A stretch of 16,029 nucleotides of DNA from Planctomycetota bacterium. GTDB taxonomy: Bacteria > Planctomycetota > Phycisphaerae > WQYP01. The DNA is taken from contig JAJZGH010000098.1 in NCBI GenBank assembly GCA_021798635.1, positions 1 through 16,029 of the forward strand, given 5' to 3'. Both the position numbers and the translations under genes were made by a program. Shown here piece after piece: positions 1-7,256 of this stretch. Below the pieces are notes generated by a model. It was not told where the DNA came from, did not search any database, and was given only the letters and a program-made list of their open reading frames with translations. Numbering within the stretch: position 1 is the first letter of the stretch; every line of letters starts with the position of its first letter.

Positions 1-1045
1 CGAGCTGGCTGCCGGGGCGGCGAAATGAGGTGGAGGACATGGCGGGATAATGAGTTTTTAATCCCGCCCGCCGGGCGGAAAGTTCAAAGAGGGCTTCAAT
101 CTGATCGGCAAAAACTCCTTCGCCCTTCATGCGCGTGGCAAAATTGGAATCGTTGAGTTTACCGTCCCGCATGGATCGGATGCGGTTAAGAATTTTTGCC
201 GCTCGGTCCGGCTTATGCTGCTGGAGCCACGTTTGGAATAAATCCTTGACTGCATATGGCAATCGCAAGGGTGTATACCCCGCAAAAGTCGCCCCAGCGG
301 CTGCCGCGGCTTTGAGAATATTCGGGATCTCTTCATCCGTTAAGCCCGGTATCACAGGTGCTACCAGTACGCCCGTTGGGATACCCGCCGCGGATAAGGC
401 CGTTATCGCGGCCAGTCGTCGCTGCGGTGAACTGGTGCGCGGCTCCATGATTGCCATAAGGTCCGATTGCAGCGTGGTAACGGAAATAAATACAGCCGCC
501 GCCTGATGGGCCGCCAATTCAGCCAGCAGATCAATATCACGCGTGATAAGATGATTTTTTGTGATGATGGAAACCGGATTTCTAAACTCCGCAAATACTT
601 CCAGACAACCGCGCGTGATGCGCAGGGTGCGCTCAACCGGCTGATAACAATCGGTAACGCTGGCCATGGAAATAAGTTCTCCCCGCCAGCTTTTGTGCAT
701 CAGCTTTTGCCGCAGCAATTCCGGGGCGTTGTGTTTCACCAGAATCTTACTTTCAAAATCCAGCCCGGCGGAATACCCCAGTGTTTCATGCGTGGGTCGC
801 GCATAGCAGTAAATGCAGCCATGCTCGCAACCGCGGTACGGGTTGAGACTGAACCGAAATCCGATATCCGGACTGTCATTTTCTGAAATAATGGATTTGC
901 TGTGATCCGCAATCAGTTCGGTGCGAACATTCGTAAAGGCCAGTTCATCGGCATCCGGATGTGTTTCATAGTGCGCCGCTTCAAATCGGTTAGCCGGATT
1001 ACCATCCGCACCGCGTCCATGAATGGGTAAAGAAACATCGCGCAT
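1..1045 (-). CDS. Radical SAM protein, PA0069 / spore-photoproduct-lyase-like family (3' end cut by window edge)
   Basis: The minus-strand frame stays open from the ATG at 1045 to the window edge (348 codons). The cluster motif GCEHGCIYCYARP (Cys73, Cys77, Cys80, numbered from this ATG) is the CxxxCxxC site that binds the 4Fe-4S cluster and S-adenosylmethionine. Around it are features of the PA0069-like radical SAM family: an N-terminal FxLNPYRGC block, a SVTDCYQPVER segment, ITKN, and a C-terminal FRRPGSQL that resembles the family's usual end, so only a few residues are probably missing. The biochemical substrate of this family is not established. It is often annotated with spore photoproduct lyase but has no proven DNA-repair role here. 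No strong Shine-Dalgarno precedes the ATG; a GGAGGT lies about 25 bases upstream, too far for normal use. The gene stands alone on its strand, downstream of the structured-RNA candidate at 1085-1256. Confidence 0.9.
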   Translation of the reverse strand, partial: MRDVSLPIHGRGADGNPANRFEAAHYETHPDADELAFTNVRTELIADHSKSIISENDSPDIGFRFSLNPYRGCEHGCIYCYARPTHETLGYSAGLDFESKILVKHNAPELLRQKLMHKSWRGELISMASVTDCYQPVERTLRITRGCLEVFAEFRNPVSIITKNHLITRDIDLLAELAAHQAAAVFISVTTLQSDLMAIMEPRTSSPQRRLAAITALSAAGIPTGVLVAPVIPGLTDEEIPNILKAAAAAGATFAGYTPLRLPYAVKDLFQTWLQQHKPDRAAKILNRIRSMRDGKLNDSNFATRMKGEGVFADQIEALFELSARRAGLKTHYPAMSSTSFRRPGSQL

Positions 1046-1051
1046 GGCCGC

Positions 1052-1057
1052 ATTATA
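1052..1057 (-). promoter_or_regulatory. Possible -10 element (TATAAT) just before the radical SAM start
   Basis: A perfect TATAAT lies on the minus strand six bases before the ATG at 1045. If used, transcription would begin at or next to the start codon and give a leaderless mRNA. The hexamer 17 bases upstream (CATGGT) is a poor -35, so this is a weak call. The alternative is that the gene is read from further upstream through the structured region. Confidence 0.25.
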
Positions 1058-1084
1058 CCAATAAAAAGACCTCCACCATGATGC

Positions 1085-1256
1085 CGTGAGAGCGGGAGAG
1101 ATTCGAACCCTTGTTACAAGGGCGGACCAGCACAACGTATCGGCTCAAGACTTCCACAACTGTCGCGATAAATCGCGACCAGGCTTGTCCATCGTTCCGA
1201 CACCCGGGGTCCTGTACAATGCTCATCGGTCCGAAGCATTAGGCCGCTCTAGCACG
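1085..1256 (-). ncRNA. Candidate structured RNA with nested helices and a tRNA-like T-loop
   Basis: Read on the minus strand, this segment folds by eye into a closed multi-branch structure. P1 is CGTG + AGAGCGG (1256-1253, 1250-1244, two-base bulge) paired with CCGCTCT + CACG (1095-1085). Two bases later comes a hairpin AATGCT/AGCATT (1240-1235 with 1223-1218, 11-base loop). A long arm follows: GGACC/GGTCC (1212-1208 with 1128-1124), GTGTCGG/CCGATAC (1203-1197 with 1143-1137) and GTCGCGA/TCGCGAC (1179-1173 with 1168-1162, 4-base loop). Then a hairpin CCCTTG/CAAGGG (1122-1117 with 1113-1108) runs into GTTCGAATC, a typical T-loop sequence. The U-G wobble in the 7-bp helix pairs only on the minus strand (A-C on plus), which favours that strand. 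It could be a tRNA-like or tmRNA-like RNA, a Y-RNA-like RNA, a leader of the downstream radical SAM gene, or a decayed tRNA. I do not recognise a known family. Confidence 0.45.
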
Positions 1257-1573
1257 AACAAGGCAGAGGTCATAAGTCTTTGTACACTTATTGCACCCAA
1301 AAGGCAAATCCGGGCGACAACATCTTGACGAAAAGTTTTGCTCGCGGGCCGGCCTATTGTCCTGCCCGTGCCGGTGCCCTAAAACCTCATAAAGCCGGCG
1401 GCTATGCCGGTGGTGGAATTCTCTGCAAGAACCCCGCCACGGAAAACAAACACCGTTCCGCGTGCTTGGCCCAGCCTGGTTAAGCCTCGCCCGGAAAATT
1501 TGCCGTCGTGCGGCATCGCGCCTGCTGGCCCATGATCACCCCATTACCAATCAGCCGGAGTATCGCTTTAATA
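1257..1573. other. Non-coding spacer between structured-RNA candidate and alpha-galactosidase 3' end
   Basis: No protein gene is supported here. One more hairpin, ATAAGT/ACTTAT (1272-1277 with 1286-1291, 8-base loop), abuts the RNA candidate and could belong to it. A short palindrome around 1396-1411 (CCGGC...GCCGG) lies further along. Several short open frames exist on both strands, but none has a good ribosome-binding site or a recognisable domain. No terminator for the alpha-galactosidase gene is obvious. Confidence 0.5.
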
Positions 1574-3799
1574 TCAGACTGCCACCAACAGCAGCGTGCG
1601 GCTGCGCACGCTGCATGTGAGGTGGCCATGGCGTTGATCGCCAGGCATTCCCAGGGTCATGAGCTGGCCGCCGGAGAAGCGTCCCAGTTCATGGTCCCAT
1701 TCATCCGTCAGCCGATAGATGGCATCAGGAATCAAATTCCGCAGCCGATAATAGGGTAGATGATGCCCCTGCATTGCCTGCACCACCACGACGCTATAAA
1801 CGCTTTCCCGTCGATCCGCCGAGACGCTTTGCCACACGCTGGCTCCGCCGTTTTGCGCTTCCGCCAGACGATGCTCTTCTCCACCCTGTACGATGTGCCG
1901 AATTTTTTTATAAAACGCAATTTTTCGCCGGTAGTTCTCCAGCTCCTGGGCCGGAAGCGCGTCAATATTTGTGCCGATGCCCAGGACGCCGCGCATCGCC
2001 ACATCAAAGCGCACATCTAAATCCATGACCCGCCCGGTCTGATGGTTGCGTTCATGGGTCACCCATGATTCCATACATCCCGGCGGATAAAAAAGGGAAA
2101 AGCCATCCTGAATATAAACCCGATCCATCGCATCGGTATTATCGCTGGTCCACACCTGCACACAACGGCTCAAAATGCCGGCATCCACCCGGCCGCCGCC
2201 GCCGGAGCAGGATTGAATATCCAACTGCGGATATTTTTTCAACAGCCGATCCATAACATCATAAACTCCCCGCACATGGCGATACCAAATTTCCCGCCCC
2301 GCCGCACTGCCCGTTTCCGTCACATACCGATTCATATCCCATTTGAAAAATGTGATGGCATTTTCCGCCAGTAGCGCATCCAGCATGGCATAAACTGCTT
2401 CTACCACCTCACTGCGGCCAAAATCCAATATCAGTTGATGCCGCATTTGTGTCCGCGGCCGCGATGGAAAATGCAGCACCCAGTCCGGATGCGTGCGATA
2501 TAACTGCGAATCCGGATTCACCATCTCCGGCTCTACCCACAAGCCAAAGCGCATTCCCATCCGGCGGACTTCCGTAATCAGCGGTGCAAGCCCCTGCGGA
2601 AAAATAGACCGATCCACCGTCCAATCACCCAGGCCGGCTCGTTCGTGGCGCCGCCCGGAAAACCAGCCATCATCCACACAGAACAGTTCCACTCCCAGGG
2701 CCGCAGCCGTGCGGGCCAATTGCAGTTGTTTTTCCATCGACATATCAAAATAAACCGATTCCCACCCGTTGTACAACACCGGCCGCAGCGGCCCGTGCGC
2801 CGAGCGCGGCAGCACATAATGGCGCATCCACGCATGAAGCCGCCGGCTGGCACCATTTGTCCCATCCTCCCCGACGCCGAAAATAAAGTTTGGCGTGCGG
2901 TGCGTTTGTGATGGATTTAACGTCATAGCAAAATTGCTATCCTCATATCCGCCATGAATCCGTACCGCATCCGTCGGCAGCACTTCAAACCGCAACGACC
3001 AATTTCCTGAAAACGCCATCATGCCGAAATAGGTTGTGCCGTGGTCCGGGCCGGCCTGCCCCTTCGGATGAATTAGGAACGATGGATTGGCATTGTGGCC
3101 CGTATTAAGGCCCAGTTGCCGCAGCGCGGTTACACCCTGATGCAACTCCTGTGTGACGCAAACAAATTCCCGTCCCCACGTGCCCGCGGCCCGCCGCAGT
3201 TCATAGTGATCCGTGGGCAAATGTACCGTGGCAAAAGCTAACGCTTCAAGGGTCACCGGCATATCGGTGCCATTTTCCACTTCCACCCAGCGTTCAAATA
3301 TGTCCAGTTCAGGCGTAATGCGATAATGCAATCGCACCGCAAAATTGTAGCCGATATCACGTAACGTGATGCACAGCACCGGCCGAGGCGTGGCCGGATT
3401 TCGCCCGTGTTGCGCTGCCAAACCCGGTTCGGCGGATGTGCTGATCTCATGGCTGACATAGCGCAGGCGGAGATCCCGAATCGGCACATGCGCGGCTTCA
3501 TCCTGTTGCAAAGCCGCCGCGGGCTGCGGAAAAACCGCCCTGATGGCCACATCATGCGTGGTGACATCGCCAAAAGCCGGATACTCCCATCGCCGTCCCT
3601 GTTTTTCCCAGACATAATTCGGTTCTTCGTACTGATCCAAATTATCCAACGGAACTGCAACCGTGGCCGCCGGTTGCGCGGGACCAAAGCCCACATGTAC
3701 CAATTCCCCATCGGCCAATAGGCGCATGGCATAAAAGCTGCGATCAGTACGCAAAAGAAATAATCGCTGCCCGGCATCAAATGTAATCGTATCAACCAT
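1574..3799 (-). CDS. Alpha-galactosidase, glycoside hydrolase family 36
   Basis: It hydrolyses terminal alpha-1,6-galactosides such as melibiose and raffinose-type sugars, and is most likely cytoplasmic since no signal peptide is seen. The 741-residue length fits bacterial GH36 enzymes (about 720-750). The architecture is an N-terminal beta-supersandwich (about 1-320), a central TIM barrel (about 330-650) and a C-terminal beta domain. Barrel motifs include FCVDDGWF, GLWVEPEMVNPDS, FFKWDMNR with the expected catalytic nucleophile Asp488, SCSGGGGR, and WTSDNTDAMDR with the expected acid/base Asp553. These are the signature blocks of the RafA/MelA/AgaA type. The frame extends 12 codons further to a TTG at 3835. 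I chose the ATG at 3799 because the conserved protein (MVDTITFD...) begins there, though the Shine-Dalgarno is weak. No transporter or regulator for galactosides lies alongside, so the sugar source cannot be inferred from context. Confidence 0.95.
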   Translation of the reverse strand: MVDTITFDAGQRLFLLRTDRSFYAMRLLADGELVHVGFGPAQPAATVAVPLDNLDQYEEPNYVWEKQGRRWEYPAFGDVTTHDVAIRAVFPQPAAALQQDEAAHVPIRDLRLRYVSHEISTSAEPGLAAQHGRNPATPRPVLCITLRDIGYNFAVRLHYRITPELDIFERWVEVENGTDMPVTLEALAFATVHLPTDHYELRRAAGTWGREFVCVTQELHQGVTALRQLGLNTGHNANPSFLIHPKGQAGPDHGTTYFGMMAFSGNWSLRFEVLPTDAVRIHGGYEDSNFAMTLNPSQTHRTPNFIFGVGEDGTNGASRRLHAWMRHYVLPRSAHGPLRPVLYNGWESVYFDMSMEKQLQLARTAAALGVELFCVDDGWFSGRRHERAGLGDWTVDRSIFPQGLAPLITEVRRMGMRFGLWVEPEMVNPDSQLYRTHPDWVLHFPSRPRTQMRHQLILDFGRSEVVEAVYAMLDALLAENAITFFKWDMNRYVTETGSAAGREIWYRHVRGVYDVMDRLLKKYPQLDIQSCSGGGGRVDAGILSRCVQVWTSDNTDAMDRVYIQDGFSLFYPPGCMESWVTHERNHQTGRVMDLDVRFDVAMRGVLGIGTNIDALPAQELENYRRKIAFYKKIRHIVQGGEEHRLAEAQNGGASVWQSVSADRRESVYSVVVVQAMQGHHLPYYRLRNLIPDAIYRLTDEWDHELGRFSGGQLMTLGMPGDQRHGHLTCSVRSRTLLLVAV

Positions 3800-3897
3800 G
3801 ACATAGAGCCTATGACAAATCAATGTTTTTAACAATCACGGCCGAATGACCGCAGATTTCGCCGATCAACGCCGCCGGCGAAGAACCCCTATGTTAG

Positions 3898-3918
3898 CCG
3901 GCACATTTAATGTGTCGG
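3898..3918. repeat. Short intergenic hairpin (9-bp arms, 3-base loop)
   Basis: CCGGCACAT (3898-3906), loop TTA, ATGTGTCGG (3910-3918) form a hairpin with one G-U pair when read on the plus strand. It lies in the 422-bp spacer (3800-4221) between the divergent alpha-galactosidase and the small secreted-type protein. There is no adjoining T-run, so it is not a standard terminator. Its role is unknown. Confidence 0.45.
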
Positions 3919-4010
3919 TGATACGGGACGACCTTTGGACGCGTACTATGATCCTCTGGCTCACAGCCGAAATCCCATGCCGATATGCCACCTGAAAGGC
4001 GGGTGAAAAG

Positions 4011-4040
4011 ACCGCGGATTTCGCGGATAACGCGGATAAA
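4011..4040. repeat. CCGCGGATTTCGCGGAT-type interspersed repeat, copy A
   Basis: This unit is built of CGCGGAT iterations (ACCGCGGATTTCGCGGATAA, then CGCGGATAA). The same core recurs at 11196-11217 and 11701-11731 in this window, each time in a spacer and on the same strand. I recall similar intergenic units in Planctomycetota and Verrucomicrobiota genomes. No transposase or terminal inverted repeats adjoin it. Confidence 0.7.
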
Positions 4041-4106
4041 TACGGGGGCTTCGGTTCTCCGAGGTATCGGTAGTGTATTCGCGTTGCATCGATGCACATT
4101 TTGAAA

Positions 4107-4123
4107 CCGCCGACTGCCGGCGG
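4107..4123. repeat. GC-rich palindrome CCGCCG...CGGCGG
   Basis: Arms CCGCCG (4107-4112) and CGGCGG (4118-4123) surround a five-base loop. It lies in the spacer between the CGCGGAT repeat and the promoter-like TATAAT at 4161. It has no T-run. It may be a small repetitive extragenic palindrome. Confidence 0.4.
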
Positions 4124-4160
4124 TGCACTAATACAGCAGATGCCGCGGCTTGCGGCCGTC

Positions 4161-4166
4161 TATAAT
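4161..4166 (+). promoter_or_regulatory. Putative -10 element TATAAT upstream of the small Gly/Pro-tailed protein
   Basis: A perfect TATAAT lies 55 bases before the ATG at 4222, placing a start site near 4173 and leaving a leader of about 50 bases with a good AAAGGAG ribosome site at its end. No convincing -35 stands at the 17-base distance, so only the -10 is supported. Confidence 0.35.
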
Positions 4167-4221
4167 ACAAACCGGGTGGTCCGGCTTGCTTATTCAAGGC
4201 CCTGACAAAAGGAGTCTGCCA

Positions 4222-4503
4222 ATGGGAGTAACCAAAACCGCCGCCGATGGCACATTTACCCTTTCCAACGCTCCGGCAGGTAAGTATGCCGTTATGGCAA
4301 TGAAACGCCGTGAGGGCTTTGGCCACAGCAACAAACCTCTGGTCGTGAAACCCGGCGCAACGGTGGACGCCGGCACCATTACCCTGAAAAAAGGGCCGCA
4401 TGGCCCCGGCGGACCTCCGGGGCGAGGTGGCCCCCATGGCCCAGGCGGCCCCGGTGGACCCGGCGGCCCGCGCGGCCGAGGCGGCCCGCCGCCTGGCCAA
4501 TAA
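4222..4503 (+). CDS. Small protein: partial carboxypeptidase-regulatory-like domain plus Gly/Pro-rich tail
   Basis: This 93-residue protein starts at an ATG preceded seven bases upstream by AAAGGAG, which decides the start over an in-frame TTG at 4150. Residues 1-55 (TKTAADGTFTLSNAPAGKYAVMAMK...VVKPGATVDAGTITL) match the second half of a carboxypeptidase regulatory-like / SpaA-type beta-sandwich. The first strands, normally 'G.V.D..G.P..GA.V', are absent. Residues 57-93 are a basic Gly/Pro/His/Arg-rich tail with collagen-like GPP, GPG and GRGG runs. There is no signal peptide, which is odd because the domain usually occurs in exported proteins. The gene may be a 5'-truncated remnant that has gained a start, or a genuine small protein. 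It is monocistronic, with its own terminator at 4534-4566. The function is unknown. Confidence 0.6.
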   Translation: MGVTKTAADGTFTLSNAPAGKYAVMAMKRREGFGHSNKPLVVKPGATVDAGTITLKKGPHGPGGPPGRGGPHGPGGPGGPGGPRGRGGPPPGQ

Positions 4504-4533
4504 TACGATCCAATGAATTCCTATCCTTACCCC

Positions 4534-4566
4534 GCCCCGCAGCAGACTTGCTGCGGGGCTTTTTTT
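4534..4566 (+). terminator. Rho-independent terminator after the Gly/Pro-tailed protein gene
   Basis: A perfect 11-bp stem GCCCCGCAGCA (4534-4544) / TGCTGCGGGGC (4549-4559) has a GACT loop and is followed by seven T residues (4560-4566). It lies 30 bases past the stop codon at 4503. It separates this gene from aroB, which therefore needs its own promoter within about 75 bases. Confidence 0.92.
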
Positions 4567-4641
4567 CCCGGTGAACCCTTTTGATCTGATTTCTCCATTC
4601 AACAGGGCACAAAAGAAGACTTTCCGCTAAAATCTTCCTCC

Positions 4642-5757
4642 ATGTCAGAAATTTATATACAGCTTCCACCCTCCTCCGCCATCGCCTATCCTGTGCATGT
4701 GGGTTCACACCTGTTGCCGGAACTTGGACAGCGGGTAAAACAATGCGCGCCGTCTCCTTCCTGTGCACTGATTACCGATGATCACGTAGCAATATATTAT
4801 CTTCCAGCGGTGAAGGCTTCTTTAGAGTCCGCCGGATACCGCGTTTGCGCTTTTGTGTTTCCCGCCGGCGAAACCAATAAAACGCTCCACACCGTTGCCG
4901 CCGCCTATGATGCGCTGCTTTCCGCCCGGCTGGAACGCTCCAGCCCCGTCATTGCTTTGGGCGGCGGCGTAACCGGTGATCTGGCCGGGTTTGTCGGCTC
5001 TACACTGCTGCGGGGTGTGCCATTTATTCAGGTGCCCACCACGCTTCTGGCCGCCGTAGATGCCAGCGTGGGGGGAAAAGTGGGGGTGGATCATGCCATG
5101 GGAAAAAATCTCATTGGCGCATTTCATCAGCCCGCCGCGGTTTTTACCGATGTCGCAACGTTCAAGACACTTCCGCCGCTGGAAATTCACTGCGGCCTGG
5201 CCGAGTGTGTGAAACATGCCATTATCAAAGACGCCCGGCTTTTTGAATTTATTGATCACAATTTATCCGCCGTGCTCGCCTGCGAACCGGCCGCGCTGGC
5301 TGAACTCGTGGCGTGGAATGTCCAAATTAAAGCTGCCGTGGTCATGGCCGATCCCTTCGAACGCGGTGATCGGGCACTGCTGAACCTGGGCCACACGTTT
5401 GGCCATGCCCTGGAAACGCTGGCGGGTTTTGCCAATTTAGCCCATGGCCAAGCCGTATCGCTGGGCGTGGTAGCGGCCTGCCGCCTGGCTGCGGAACGTG
5501 GGGAATTCCCGCATGCCTCCGCGTTGGCGGTGGAGTCTCTGCTGACACGCATCGGCCTGCCGGTACGCATCCCCATCGCAGACCCCGCGGCGGTTTTCAA
5601 GGCCATGGGCAGCGATAAAAAAATAATCTCCGGACGCCTGCGGTTAATTTTGCCATCCCAACATATCGGCCAAGCCCGCATCGCCACGGATATTCCGGAA
5701 AGTCAGATTATGCAGGCCATTGGGTATATTCGGCGCCACGGAGCCTCAACCGCATGA
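4642..5757 (+). CDS. aroB: 3-dehydroquinate synthase
   Basis: This is the second step of the shikimate pathway: it converts DAHP to 3-dehydroquinate in the cytoplasm using NAD+ and a divalent metal, usually zinc. At 371 residues it matches the family's usual 350-370. The NAD-binding and active-site blocks are intact: ALGGGVTGDLAGFVGSTLLRG (split around 105-124), QVPTTLLAAVDASVGGK (Lys146), GKNLIGAFHQP, GLAECVKH, LNLGHTFGHALE and LAHGQAVSLG. By alignment of these motifs the metal ligands should be Glu188, His251 and His268. The ATG at 4642 gives a natural N-terminus, but no clear Shine-Dalgarno precedes it. The stop overlaps the dprA start by four bases (ATGA), so translation of the pair is probably coupled. 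No other aro genes are adjacent. Confidence 0.97.
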   Translation: MSEIYIQLPPSSAIAYPVHVGSHLLPELGQRVKQCAPSPSCALITDDHVAIYYLPAVKASLESAGYRVCAFVFPAGETNKTLHTVAAAYDALLSARLERSSPVIALGGGVTGDLAGFVGSTLLRGVPFIQVPTTLLAAVDASVGGKVGVDHAMGKNLIGAFHQPAAVFTDVATFKTLPPLEIHCGLAECVKHAIIKDARLFEFIDHNLSAVLACEPAALAELVAWNVQIKAAVVMADPFERGDRALLNLGHTFGHALETLAGFANLAHGQAVSLGVVAACRLAAERGEFPHASALAVESLLTRIGLPVRIPIADPAAVFKAMGSDKKIISGRLRLILPSQHIGQARIATDIPESQIMQAIGYIRRHGASTA

Positions 5758-7004
5758 GTGCTTCTGATTCCGTATCCGCCGAACTATCGCCGCAACGGCT
5801 GGCCGCCTGGCTGACGCTTTCTCTCTGTAATGGTATCGGCCCGGTGCTGCTGCGGCGCTTGCTGGAGGCCCTGCACACGCCGGAAAATATTTTATCCGCT
5901 TCGCCTGCACAATTAGCCGAAGTGGAGGGCATTGGTCAAAGCCGCGCGCAGGCCATCGCCCGCGGCCGCGAACACATTAACGTTGATGACATTCTGGCGG
6001 ATTGCCACCAGCGGCATATCGGCGTGATCTGCCCTGATCATTCCCAGTGGCCGCCCGGCCTGACCCGCATTCCCGATCCGCCGACGGTGCTGTATATCCG
6101 CGGAAGAATTCTCCGGGAGGATATGCTGGCGGTGGGAATTGTCGGTTCACGGCGTTGCACACTTTATGGCCGCGAGCAAGCCGGTAAATTTGCCGCGGGT
6201 CTGGTCGGCGCAGGAGTAACCGTGGTCAGCGGTGGGGCGCGGGGCATTGATACCGCCGCCCATACCGGAGCCTTGCGTGCCGGCGGGCGCACCATCGTGG
6301 TGCAGGGCTGCGGGATGGGGCATTGCTATCCGCAGGAAAATGCGGATCTGTATGAGCGCATTGTGCAGGAAGACCGCGGAGCCGTGATCAGTGAATTACC
6401 GCCGGATTCGCCCCCGCTGCCGGAAAATTTTCCACCCCGCAACCGCATTATCACGGGCATGTCTCTGGGGATTCTAGTGGTGGAAGCCAACTTGCGCAGC
6501 GGTTCCCTGATCACCGCCCGGTTAGCCGCCGATGATTACGCCCGTGAAGTATTTGCCCTGCCCGGGCGCGTGGACTCCATCGCCAGTAGCGGCACCCATC
6601 ATCTAATAAAAACCGGAGCCGCCGCTCTGGTGGAATCAGTGGATGATATTCTGCGCGGTATTGGCCAAAGTGATTTAATTACTACTGTTGATCCGGAAGC
6701 TCTTGCCGCCGCCCCCAAGCCTCGCCCAGGCCGCAGTGGCGTAGCGCAACGCGCCGAGAGCAATTTATATTCGTCCGCCGGTACCGTTGATTCTGATCCC
6801 AGTACATCACCCCAAGCTGAACTCACCGCCCCGCAAAAGCGCATCGTCGCCTGCTTCACCGGCGAATCTCTGGATGTGGATGAACTCTGCGCCTCCGCGG
6901 GCCTGCCACCCGCTGTGATCATGGCCGAACTAACCTTCCTTGAAATCTCCGGCGTCCTTCGCCGCCAACCCGACCGCCGCTACACCCTTGGCGGACGGAG
7001 ATAG
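5754..7004 (+). CDS. dprA: DNA-processing protein DprA (Smf family)
   Basis: DprA binds incoming single-stranded DNA during natural transformation and loads RecA; many non-competent bacteria also keep it. The 416-residue protein has an N-terminal SAM/HhH-like region (about 15-75, with NGIGP and VEGIGQSRAQAIA). The Rossmann-fold core (about 95-300) carries GIVGSRRCTLYG, VSGGARGIDTAAH, CYPQEN, FPPRNRIITGMS, VVEANLRSGSLITA and FALPGRV. A less conserved linker (about 305-355) leads to a C-terminal winged-helix domain (about 355-416), as in the longer DprA forms. The start overlaps the aroB stop by four bases (ATGA), which implies co-translation from the aroB message. No com genes are nearby, so competence cannot be inferred from context. 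About 250 non-coding bases follow, with no clear terminator. Confidence 0.96.
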   Translation: MSASDSVSAELSPQRLAAWLTLSLCNGIGPVLLRRLLEALHTPENILSASPAQLAEVEGIGQSRAQAIARGREHINVDDILADCHQRHIGVICPDHSQWPPGLTRIPDPPTVLYIRGRILREDMLAVGIVGSRRCTLYGREQAGKFAAGLVGAGVTVVSGGARGIDTAAHTGALRAGGRTIVVQGCGMGHCYPQENADLYERIVQEDRGAVISELPPDSPPLPENFPPRNRIITGMSLGILVVEANLRSGSLITARLAADDYAREVFALPGRVDSIASSGTHHLIKTGAAALVESVDDILRGIGQSDLITTVDPEALAAAPKPRPGRSGVAQRAESNLYSSAGTVDSDPSTSPQAELTAPQKRIVACFTGESLDVDELCASAGLPPAVIMAELTFLEISGVLRRQPDRRYTLGGRR

Positions 7005-7256
7005 GTGACAGGTGAGCGTAAAGAGGAGGCGGCAGTGCACCAAACCCCAGAGCTGGCCATGAAGTTATGGTACAGACCTATGCCCCTGTTTAAGCATCAA
7101 AGCCTTTTTTGGTGCCCAACTGCGAAGGTTGCGTAAGCAGGCATTAGCTTGCCGAACTGCGTATCCTCCCATAGACTCAATTTTATGTAGGCCTGCTCAG
7201 GACAGCGGCGAAATTGAGGAGATCCAGCCGCCACTACGTCGGGAGTTCTTATTCCA

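Noticed and set aside
1085..1160. Ordinary tRNA gene on the minus strand ending at the T-loop
   Set aside because: The T-loop and an acceptor-like strand are present, but no D arm, anticodon arm or 5' acceptor fits within the 75-90 bases a tRNA allows; the matching 5' strand is about 160 bases away.
1398..1470. Short minus-strand frame starting at GTG (VFVFRGGVLAENS...)
   Set aside because: Twenty-four codons, no ribosome site, no recognisable family; not enough to call a gene.
1085..1500. tmRNA (ssrA)
   Set aside because: No GGnTTCGAC-type 5' end, no tag reading frame ending in LAA, and no G3-U70 pair in the acceptor-like helix.
3253..3804. 183-codon minus-strand frame inside the alpha-galactosidase
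   Set aside because: A frame-shifted shadow of the GH36 gene on the same strand; composition rich in Met, Cys and Trp, with no domain.
3961..4602. 213-codon minus-strand frame opposite the Gly/Pro-tailed gene
   Set aside because: It runs antisense through the terminator, the collagen-like tail and the CGCGGAT repeat, and its product has no domain; the plus-strand gene has a good ribosome site and terminator.
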